Shown here: positions 21,746 to 31,900 of the stretch, one piece after another
Position numbering within the stretch: position 1 is the first letter of the stretch
How the letters are laid out: each line of letters starts with the position of its first letter
Source: Schizochytrium sp. TIO01
Taxonomy: Eukaryota; Sar; Bigyra; Thraustochytrida; Thraustochytriidae
Direction of reading: 5' to 3'
DNA: 64,000 nt
NCBI GenBank assembly: GCA_004764695.1
Contig: SMSO01000031.1
Span: forward strand, 370,600 to 434,599
Program-made: the position numbers and the translations under genes
Notes under the pieces: model-generated
Told to the model about the DNA's origin: nothing
The model's database searches: none
What the model saw: the letters and a program-made list of their open reading frames with translations, nothing else

Positions 21746-23446
21746 TTAGCAGCAGCCACCAGAGCTCTTGTTCTCACTCTCAAAGTCCACAGGGGCAATT
21801 GTCTCTCCAGGTGCGATGCCAGAGTCGTTGTTGTTATCACCACCAACCATAGACTTACGACTCATCTTCTGGTAGATCTCTGTGAGAATACGTTGGAATG
21901 CGGTATCGACGCCGGAGGAGTCGAGAGCGGAAGTTTCGATGAAGGCAATGCCGTTGGACTCTGCGTAAGCCATAGCCTCTTCGGTGGACACGGCACGGAG
22001 GTGTCTCAAATCGCTCTTGTTACCGACGAGCATGATAACAATGTTGCTGTCCGCGTGATCCCGGAGTTCCTTAAGCCAGCGCTCAACGTTATCGAAGGTA
22101 ATGTGCTTAGAGATGTCATATACAAGCAGGGCTCCGACTGCACCGCGATAGTAAGCACTAGTGATGGCACGGTAACGCTCCTGGCCTGCCGTATCCCAAA
22201 TCTGTGCCTTAATGGTCTTGCCATCAGTCTTGATGCTTTTGGTGGCGAACTCGACACCAATTGTGGACTTGGAGTCTAGACTGAATTCATTGCGAGTAAA
22301 ACGCGAAAGCAGGTTGGATTTACCAACGCCCGAATCACCGATGAGGACCACTGTATATACGCAATGATTTTAAATCCAGAAACGGTTGGGATGAATTAAT
22401 TCAAGCCGGGCATATGAAATACATAATGCATGCATTGCATTTGGTTTCAAATAAATATAGAATAGGTTGTGTATTCAGGTGAGTGAATAATATGCAAACA
22501 AGCAGTAGTAAATGAGTCGCGAGTTTCATATCATTATTGGTTTTCGATATTGGCACCACCGCAATGTGAGAGTGATATGGGGGTTATATTTCCGACCAAG
22601 TTGTTGTTATTGGTATAGTTTATTTGCCACGTTAGTTGTTCTGTTTTTTTTTTTTCTATTGTGTCCTGTATTCCCTAATCCCATCGCCATCTCTAGTCTA
22701 TGGTCTCTGTCCAAACCGCCCTCCCCTAATTACTCCAGATCCAAATCCACAGTCATATGTGATCACCCTCCCGGACTACATGCGAGAATTCTGATATATA
22801 CACTTGACAAGAAACACGTTATTGAGATGCGTCATAGACCATAAATGCCTGCAGTCCATGATCATATTCATTGGTTTTTCTGAAATTGATGAAGTCAGTG
22901 CAACCAATAGAACACTGCTTTAAAAGTTGAGGAGAATCCGCTCCACGTCAATTTCTGTGCAAGCACTGCGTGAATCCCAAGACCTTCGCTCCATTGTTCA
23001 TTCACAATCACAATGGCCTTTGATTTCGTCCTTGCAATGAACGACCCACATGTCTCATTTGTCTGAGGTCTCAATATCAATATCATAATGTAGTGCATCA
23101 ACTCAAAGATGAATAAAATGAAACGCATCTGAAAAACCGCAAATCGACCGTATGAATGAATGAATGAATGAATCACTATCACAACCCGAGGGATGAACCC
23201 TGACGCTTCCAATCCACTCCCGCGAATCCCTTTGTTGGTGCCCCGGGGTTTCCTATTGCACTCGCCTCGCTCCGCTGCCCAGTCTTGCATAAAGGCTTCC
23301 TCCTTGCGACTGTGTCGTCTCCATCTCTGCTCTCGCCGAGCGCGAAATTTCTAAATTTCGGCAGCGCCTGTCTACGCCCGCCCTCTCGACGGCCTCGCCC
23401 ACTCACCTTTGAAGAGGTAGTCGTACTCGTCCTCCTGCTTGAGCAT
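21746..23446 (-). CDS. RAB11: RAB11 small GTPase, two exons with a 1,056-nt intron
   Basis: Rab GTPase of recycling endosomes and post-Golgi traffic. Exon 1 (23446-23407) encodes [13 protein letters not shown]; exon 2 (22350-21746) continues [12 protein letters not shown], joined in phase 1 across GTGAGT...TACAG. The spliced protein has 214 residues. G1 GDSGVGKS, switch I with STIGVEFA, G3 WDTAGQE, the RAB11 switch II run [13 protein letters not shown]4 NKSD, G5 ETSAL and a C-terminal GGCC for double geranylgeranylation are all present. Identity to known RAB11 is very high through the G domain; the tail before CC is variable, as usual. The intron is several times longer than the others in this window and contains no gene I can support; the two short frames starting in it are noise. 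Confidence 0.97.
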
Positions 23447-23561
23447 CTTGCCTGCGCTGTGCGTGTCCGCTGCTGTGCCGAGGGCCGAAGAACGAACGAT
23501 GAGTGAATGAAAGTATGAGTCAACAATCAATGAATGAGCAAGGAATCGAATGAACTACTTC

Positions 23562-23870
23562 GACACAGAGAGACAGAGAGAGACAGACATACATACAAAG
23601 AGAGAAAGAGAGAAAGAGAGAAAGAGAGAAAGAGAGAAAAGAGAGAAAAGAAAGAAAGAGAGAAAAGAGAAGAAGAAACAAACAAACACAAAACAAACAT
23701 TTATAAACAGAAACAAATATTTATGAACAAAAACAAATACATTTACACAAACAAAAACAAATAAATACATACAGATAAAAACAAATAAATACATACAAAT
23801 CAATAAAAACAAATACATTTAAACAAACAAATACATACAAATCATACAAACTCACAAATATACAGCACCA
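23562..23870. repeat. GAGA/GAAAG microsatellite passing into AAACAAAT repeats
   Basis: About 115 bp of gagagaaag-type purine repeat followed by about 190 bp of imperfect aaacaaat and acatac units. It lies upstream of RAB11 exon 1. Long frames across it on either strand are products of repeat composition. Confidence 0.85.
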
Positions 23871-23889
23871 CTATACCTAACTAACTAAC

Positions 23890-23912
23890 AAAGAAAGAAA
23901 GAAAGAAAGAAA

Positions 23913-23956
<44 letters not shown>
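23890..23956. repeat. (AAAG)n microsatellite
   Basis: About sixteen AAAG units with one 3-base slip near 23915. Recent, nearly perfect simple repeat. Confidence 0.9.
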
Positions 23957-24340
23957 GCATCGAAGAGACCCAATGGGAAACGCTCACGCGGGTAGGCAGA
24001 TACATCCGGAAATGCACAGGCAAACAAGCACCTGTGCAGGGAAAGCGCGCTCGATCTTCAGAGGAGAGCCCATTCAGGGGTCCATCAATGGCCAATGAAG
24101 AGAGCTGGAGTCGGCCCAAAGGCGAGGCGCTCTGGCAATTGACCGATCGACCCTTTCGACTTCTCTCCACGTCAGTTTGTTCTCCCTTCAATCCATAATC
24201 TCTTTTAATTGAAAAGATGATGTTGCGATGCGGACTTCCGCTGAGAAGGTAGGCAAACAGATTGCTAAGGGGTGCTAGCTAGACAGCTAGACAGCCACCT
24301 CCTAGGCAATGGCTAGCTGGCGATAGAGGACATCGGCATA

Positions 24341-24386
24341 GCTTTCATTGCTTTCATTGCTTTCATTGCTTTCATTGCTTTTCATT
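24341..24386. repeat. 9-bp tandem repeat gctttcatt, five copies
   Basis: Four exact 9-bp units at 24341-24376 followed by a fifth with one inserted T. Small minisatellite with no coding context. Confidence 0.85.
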
Positions 24387-27300
24387 GTGAGGTGTCATTG
24401 TAGTTCTAAGTCAGTGAGGCATTTCATTTATTTGTTTATTTATTCATTTATTTAATTAGTTGGTTATTTAATTAGTTAGTTAGTTAGTCATTCATATAGT
24501 TAGTTAGCTAGTCGGATGATGAGCGAGTACCTCCCTTCTAGCATAGGGGTAGGGATTCTAGCTAGGGTCGAGGTTGAAGGCATCATAAGCAGAGCAATAG
24601 AACAGAGGAAAAAAATGATAGTCCAGCGTACAAAGCAAAGCAGATCATACTTACCATGAGACGACGATGATTTCTTGTTTGTTTGTTTATTCGAGTTAGT
24701 TAGTTTTCTGCAGGTTTGTTCAAGTTTGTATGATTTGTTTGCATGATTTGTTTGCTTGTTTGTTGGTTTGCTCAAGTTAGTTGGTTTGTTTTCCCAATGC
24801 ACTGTGACTCCGACGAGAATGAGGAAAGCAATGTCTCAGACTCCCTCTGCTTCTCTCCCATAGGCGTTAAGCCCTCAGGTAGTAGCGCAGTGCCGGTAGC
24901 AGTTCCTACGCACCTCCTAGTCTACTGTGGCTTCCTTGCATCTCACCGCCCTCTGCGTAACACAGCGCTAATGTCCCTTTCTATCTATCTACCACCTCTC
25001 TACGAGTCCACGTAGGATCCATCTAGTCAGTCAGTCAGTCAGTGAGTCAGTCAGTAAGTACCTACTAGGAGCAATAGTAGTAGGTATTATGTGTCTATCT
25101 ATGGAGCCTTTTGTATTCGATTTAGTAGAATTGGCGCCTAGCACCTGGATAGCTAGGCCTAGAAGTACGCGTGTGAACGTTCTTCTACGTCATCACTCGC
25201 AGTTCTCTCTTTGTTTCCATCTCTTTCTGGCGCTGCCTCAGTCAGGCAATCAATGTTTAAGTTTGATTTTGCTCCTCTTCAATCAAATTTTTACACTTCA
25301 AAGTAGAAGCGTGAATAGCTTGAATGCTATTTATTTATTTTTAAAGCTTGATTCTGATAAATTATAAAATTAATTTGAAGGTAAAACCAAAATAAAAACT
25401 TTGGTTAACTAACTAACCTCTCGAGAGACTTTTTGAAGTTGTTGTTCTTTCCCCGTTCTTTCCGCAAAGCCGGCGTAAGAACACAGAACAGAACATAGCA
25501 ATGCTAGAGCCATATACCCAAGTCCTATTGGATGGATACTAGTGTGCTGGCTACTACTAATGGCTAGACTCTCGTGCAGACAAAAGAAAGTCTCTCTTTA
25601 AAACACACGCGCTTAGAACGACTATGAGTCATGATGGAGGGAGATGAGACGTTCTAGAACGGTGTTCTGTTCTAAACCTACAGAGTGTCAAACATGTAAT
25701 TTCTAGGAGAGTTCAACTCTTGATCCCTGGCTAGTTTGCTCAAACATGCAGTGTTTTAACAAAACCATTGAGCTCTATCCCGATTAACTTCACATAGCTG
25801 AAGATTTGCTATGACGAGTTCACAAGCAAAACAGTAGCACTTCTCAAATTTTGGAGTTTTCAGACTTTGGGGTTGGTATTCAATCAACGAACCCACGAGA
25901 TAAGCCTACACCTAACTATCCTTCTATATATTTCACTTGCAGGTAGTCTATCAACTTCAAATTATTCGCAAGAGCGATGCATGCGAGCCTCAGTTCATGT
26001 CATTTTAAGGGTTGCTAAATATGATCTTGAAACTCTGCATGCAAGGATCTATACTGGTGATGCTCCAGCTACTCAGATTGCAGACAAAGCTTAAAACGAG
26101 GTGTTTAGAAGCCGATATAATCACCTGGCCGTTTGTTCAAGTTCTAAAGCAAGAACTTGAAATAATGATCTTCTGGAATGGATTGAGTAGGTAAGATGTA
26201 GATGTTCTGCACAAGTTATTATCGAGTAACGTTAATCTTGAGGCCATTTCTCCTACTTCGTCCCAAAAGTTTCGAGAATAAGCCCAACATTGCTTGTTTG
26301 TTTGCTTTGCTTGCTTGCTTGCTTTCCTTGCTTGCTTGCTTATTCATTTATGAAAGAACTAGGATGACTTCTACCCTTCTAATCGTCCTTTTGTCCCCTT
26401 TTCCTTTTCTTCTTTTCTTTTCTGTTCTCTTCTCCCCGTTTATAGGGGAATAACGTTGGAAGGAGAAACAAAAATGGAGATTACGGATGAGCAAAAGAAA
26501 GCTCTTCCGCGAGAAGAAGCGAAAGGGGTGGAAACGTAAAACATTGGGACACAAAGCAACACGCACGCACAGAGAATGAGGCGGTTAGTGCCTACTTACC
26601 TACCTCGCTGACTAACTCGATAGAATGCTCAAGTTGTATAAATTAAAGGTAATATTCTTTGTAAATCAGCATTCATCATTCGATTACTGTTCTTCCCCCT
26701 TTTAAAATTTAATTTTCATAATTCTTGCAAATTAAAAATCCTGCTTACTCTGAATGAAAAACATTTTATTTCTTTTTTCAGAATAATTGGAAAAAGTGTT
26801 CATTATCGTTTATTCATAATTCACACCCTATGATTCTATGCTAGTAATATCATTAGTACCTAAAAGCATAGTTTTAAAATTAACTTTTAACTATTCATTT
26901 CAAGTTAGAAAACAATCTCATTCAAGTTCTTCTTCTCGCAAAGCCTTCTTCGCAACATTAATTCCAAGTTTGGACAAGGCAGGAAGCGCCCAAGGCCGCC
27001 AGAGTACAGTGGCGGCAGAGACCGGGCACAACAAGGCAAGCCAAGGCTGCAGACCCTCCTTTGGCCCTTCGTGGCTTCGGCACTCACCGCAGTCCTAACC
27101 AGAATCTGTAAACCTGGAGCTGCAATGGTTTATGAGCATCGACATTCAACGCCTGGCAACTTGCAGTGTACAAGGCAGTAGGTAGATAGGCGCCTGGCTG
27201 CCTGTCTGCCTGTCTGCCTGCCTACCTAGCAACCTGCTAGAAAAGGTTTATTCTGGCTAGTTGCTAACTATGTCTAACTTTGGGTTGTAATGCTGACGTG

Positions 27301-27888
27301 GAAGTCCTTTCAACCAAATTCTAGTGTACAAGCCAGGTCGTCATTTATGGTTGATGACGCAGGACGATGCTTGAAAACTAAGCGTTAGGGATATAAGCTA
27401 GCAGATAGGTAGGTCATGATGTACTTGGAATGAGAAACCTAGTCTGGCTCGATTCGATCATGATCTCCTGCATTTGCCTTAGCGAAGAAAGGATTGGGAA
27501 TGCAAATGCTGCTGGTGTTACAAGCGACTATGCTCATATGGTATGGCCAGTTTTAAAAGTAGAAGAATGAAAGCGTGTAAAAACGTGGATTGTGCTTACT
27601 TAAGGGGCCAAGTTAGCTTCTCCATAGTCGAGTCTACAGTCATAATCGCAGACATTTATGCGGCTGCCGTCAGTACAAAATAGGGTTTGACGCATAACTA
27701 GTTGTAAGATATGAAGTTGCATGCAAAACATGATCTTGGAGGAGAGAACCTATTACTTTACCGTGGGAGGGTACCATGATAGTGGTTTTTTCGTTTCAAG
27801 TTTCACGTGCAGACCGTGATCAGCAGGATCACAGGATGTAAACAAAGGAACACACACAGTGAAAAAAGTCCATTTAAACTGAAAGTGA

Positions 27889-28215
27889 ATGTGCAAAGGC
27901 GTACTGCAGTACAAACGAAACGAGCAAGCAATTCAGCAAGGCAAAGAAAGCTCTGATGAGGTTCCTTGCTACGTGAAGATGCAGGGAAAACGTCGCCAGC
28001 TTGTCATCTGTCCTTTCACAAATTACGAGACCCTTCATGTAGTGGGAGGAGATGCGTACCATACTACAGAACACTCGACAAAGAAGTGCGGGATAACGAA
28101 GAGTTCGTCCAAAACCGGGAAGACTATTGTACGTAAGTACCCAAACCTCCGTAACTATGACTCTAAGCTTCTAACAGAAAAATATCTATTATTCAAACCC
28201 GGATGGAAGGAGTAG
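27889..28215 (+). CDS. Possible small protein, unrecognised
   Basis: A 108-codon frame from ATG to TAG in an otherwise gene-poor block. The product is basic (many Lys) with a central YVKMQGKRRQLVICPF stretch and scattered Cys. I know no matching family. A GTACGTAAGT-like donor at about 28131 and a CTAACAG acceptor near 28179 could be an intron, but the unspliced frame is open anyway. Composition is more protein-like than in surrounding frames, which is the only support. It could equally be chance or a relic. Confidence 0.3.
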   Translation: MCKGVLQYKRNEQAIQQGKESSDEVPCYVKMQGKRRQLVICPFTNYETLHVVGGDAYHTTEHSTKKCGITKSSSKTGKTIVRKYPNLRNYDSKLLTEKYLLFKPGWKE

Positions 28216-28414
28216 AAGCACTGACGTTAGCAATTCACTTCAATTTTTAAAAACAGTAGTAAAGGCTTTATAACTCCAAGCAAGGACGTTTATGAATCAA
28301 TCTTGACTTTTTTACTTGCACCAACCTTCATGTATTCCGTCTTTAGTAAACCTTATGGACCACCTCGATCCTACTAGTGTGGTAGCAGATATCTACATCC
28401 ATAATTACCAGGTA

Positions 28415-28688
28415 CTACTTCGAATTCTCTTGCACTTTTTTGTCGAGTTTTCTTTGTAGCCCTTTTAAGTCATCCAAGCTAAAATCAGCAGAGAGGTCTT
28501 TGTGGTCTAAATTTTCATTGTTATTAAGGAAACCAATATAGCTAAACCAAAAGTAGAAGATAAGGTGGGTCTTCACCGCCCATATGCTCTGCACTTACAA
28601 GGGCAGATTCATACATACGCGTGTCATCTATGGCCTTGCGCTTCATTGGGCTTGATGAACCAAACCCTGTGTACTGTAATGTTTGCAT
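28415..28688 (-). CDS. Candidate small unrecognised protein with a frame break
   Basis: An ATG at 28688 (with an in-frame stop just upstream) opens MQTLQYTGFGSS... and reads to HMGGEDPP before stopping after about 50 codons. In the next frame, coding-like sequence continues LIFYFWFSYIGFLNNNE and ends DDLKGLQRKLDKKVQENSK at the stop at 28415. Dropping one base of the GGG at 28567-28569 joins them into about 90 residues with a hydrophobic middle and a charged helical end. A 28-nt GTAAGT...AAG intron would also join the frames but is improbably short. It sits divergently, 299 bp from the DIS3L-like start. I do not recognise the family. Confidence 0.38.
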
Positions 28689-28987
28689 AGTTGATCAACG
28701 CATACTTGATACTTTGTTTTTATTCCCAAAGTGCTTCAATCTGTTGCTGCTCTGTAGGCTCCGCACTCTCAACAACATTAACCATCCTACTAGATAATAG
28801 GTACCTGGTAGAAAGTGCTATCTTAGGTATGTAATGCTGGGCGGATCATCAGTTTCGAAAAAATGAAGAATAAAGTTGTAGAAGGATAGGGAAAAGACCA
28901 AACTGCAACTGGAGATCATTGCGATCACCTTCGATCCATTCTCTGTGGCGCCCAAGCTCCGCCCGCTGAGCGCATTAACTAGCGATC

Positions 28988-31900
28988 ATGGCGAGTTTGA
29001 CGGTAGTGTCCCGGGCGGATGAGGATGATCCTCGCGATGCTGTGCACTCACGATGCGTTGCTCGCTACGGCCCAAGCAAGAGGGTCCGAGAGCGCTACGT
29101 GCGACCCGACCTTGGTGTTCCATCTTGGCTCCTCCGACCTCGACAGGTGCATGTGGTGGCGATGGCTTCCTCCCTGGACATCTTTGGCGACGTTTACCAG
29201 GCGGTCCTCGACACCATGCCTCGTCGCAAGTCACCATTCTCGCTTGTAGTGCTTGGTAGCGTTATGGAGCGTCTCGTGAACCTCGGATTCAGAAACACAA
29301 TTGAGAGGACACGCGATCTTATGGACCGATTTGGAGGTGTTCATGACCGCGTGCATTACCTTGCAAACACCTTCATGCTCGATAAGAACGGCCGCGTGCT
29401 CGACTCCGCTCTTGACGCTCTTCTGTGGATGAGACTAATCTTGGACGCAGAAAATACTAGCTCCGCTCTCGTGGTGGTCACGGAAAACCCTGACTTCCAA
29501 CGCCTCGCTCACGGCAAACACCTCCAAGTCATGAACACATGCGACTTCGTGGTGCGACAAGGTCTTGACGACCTGGTGGAGATGGCACAGGGTATTCGAG
29601 CAGCGAGGAATGCTGTAGAAGAGGAGATGGCTGCGAGGAAGCTGGCGGGAGACAAAGACTCTGAAATAGAGAATGACACAGAACCATGGAAAACACCATT
29701 CTGGACGGCGAAGGAGATCGAGACCAAAGTGGCGGCCAGTGAGGGGTTTCGGGGCAAATTTGAAAGGAACAAATTTCATCCTGATGAAGTGACCATAGTA
29801 CGACCTGGCAGCTTACCAGATGTCACATTTAATGCCAGGTGGGTAAACCGCGCCATTCATAATGACGAAGTTGTTGTGAAAAATAAACGAGTTGTAGCCG
29901 TTGAAAAACGTAACTGGAGGCCCTACGTTGTCACTCTCGCGCGTGATGAAATCGATCGCATTCATAAAAGTGCACCGGGGAGTCTCATGACTCTGATCTG
30001 TGTTCCACTCGACAATCGAATTCCTAAAATCCGTATATCCACACGCCAGGCTAATACCTTGGTTGGCCAACGCTTTGTTGTAGCTCTAGACGACTGGCCT
30101 CTAGGCTCGCGATACCCTCAGGGCCACTACATTCGCACTTTGGGAGCCGTCGGCAATGTCCCTGCTGAATCGGCCGCTATCATTGTAGAGACCGGGCTCA
30201 CTGCGCACTTGCAAGACTTTACACCTAAAGCTTTAGCTTGTCTCCCATCAGAGCAAAGCGAATGGAGACCACCCGAACAAGATATTAAATTGCGAAAGGA
30301 TCTTCGAGAAGCACTCATCTTCTCTGTAGATCCACCTAGTTGTCAGGATATCGATGATACAATGTCATTCGAGACGCTCTCAGACGGAACAGTCCAGCTT
30401 GGTGTTCATATTGCGGATGTGACTTATTTTCTTCAGAAGGCCTCAGCATTGGATGCAGAGGCTCAAAAACGTGCCACATCTGTCTACCTGCAGGATCAAC
30501 GACTTGATATGCTACCACGTCTACTATGTGAGGACCTGTGCTCTTTGCGATCTAATCTAGATCGATTTGCTGTTTCGGTCATTTGGACTTTGGACGCACC
30601 TTCGGAAGATGATTGCAACCTGACCGTTCGTGACGTGTGGACTGGTCGAACTGTGATTCGCTCAGCGCAAGCACTTTCCTATGCCCAGGCACAACGTCTC
30701 ATTGATAATGAAGATCCTCTTTATGAATCAGCTCCAGAGTATGCCAAGTCACATACTGGCAAGCCGGTGAGTCCAGAGCTTATTGAGCCACTAAGAAAGG
30801 CTCTTAGGGGTCTACAAACATGCGCTAGGATCCGCACGCGGCAGCGCCACCGTAATGGTGCACTAGAGCTGCAAGGTGAAGAGTTTCAATTTGGCCTCGA
30901 TGATGCACAACAGCCCGCTCGCATTACAGCTAAGCGCAAGCTCGAGGTCCATGATGTGGTAGCTGAAATGATGATTCTCGCAAATGAGCAAATTGCCCGA
31001 GAAATAGTCCATTCTGACCCACGCGTAGCACTCATTCGACGTCATGCAAAACCTCCCGATAAGAAACTTGGAAATGTTCTGGAGCTAGCCAAAGATGCCG
31101 GCATTGAGCTTGACACGCATTCAAATGCTACACTTGCTGCTTCAATGGCTCGTGCCCGGGGTATAGTATCCCCAGATATTTTCGCAGTCTTAAATGATGG
31201 ACTTACACGGGCCATGTCCGAAGCAGAATACATGTGCGCTGGTGAAGTTGCAGATATCTCTCACTTTGGTCTTGGGCTTGATTTTTACACCCACTTTACA
31301 TCACCTATTCGTCGGTATGCCGATGTAATTGTGCATAGGCAATTATTGGCATCTAAGGGAAAATGTCCTACTGACTCATCAATAGGTGCTAGTGCGTACC
31401 ATTCAGACAATAGTCCTTCTATCTCTCTATCAAAGGCATCACCTAATAAGGACAAAAGTAGCCTTTGGCTTGCTGCTGCAGAACGCGCCTCTCGTGATGC
31501 TGAGCTCCTCTACGGTGGTTTGGATGACCATCTAGCTGATTCAAGTAAGCCTTCAGATGATTTACTTGATGGCCTTCTTGACGGTCTCGCAGATGCTAAC
31601 ACTGAACACCCGAGTGCTGACAAAAAAGCCGCTTCAAACCCATCGGACTTAGACCTTGATGATCTTCTGGGTGGCCTTGATACGGAAGCAAGCAAATCCA
31701 ATGAGGCTACAGATCTTGATGATCTACTAGACATGGGTTCCTCGTCAAATTCTGCGGACCCCACAGATGCGCTGCTAGATAATTTGTTAGGTGACGCCAA
31801 TTCATCCCAAAACCTGCATCAGCAACAACTATCTCATACTACTACCTCCGAAGACGGCGAAAAAGGTTTAGAGGGTAAATTTCCAGAACAGAGCTTATCT

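Larger units (their letters stand above)
23447..28414. other. 5-kb gene-poor, microsatellite-rich block
   Basis: Purine microsatellites (23562-23956), a 9-bp tandem repeat (24341-24386), ATTT/AGTT runs (24420-24500), AGTC repeats (25024-25052), GCTT repeats (26292-26340) and CTGC/CTGT repeats (27190-27230) are scattered in AT-rich DNA. An ATG frame near 24799 (72 codons, acidic start then hydrophobic) and one at 27889 are the only candidates; only the latter is listed. No transposon proteins were seen. Confidence 0.55.

Noticed and set aside
24799-25015. 72-codon ATG frame in the microsatellite block
   Set aside because: Acidic start then random-looking hydrophobic sequence; no conserved motif or splice support.
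23447-28414. Search for transposons or other mobile elements
   Set aside because: No transposase, reverse transcriptase, long terminal repeat or long inverted repeat was visible; only simple repeats.
28540-28615. 28-nt intron joining the small candidate gene at 28415-28688
   Set aside because: Splice words fit, but 28 nt is far below the 87-nt minimum seen here; a one-base indel in GGG is simpler.
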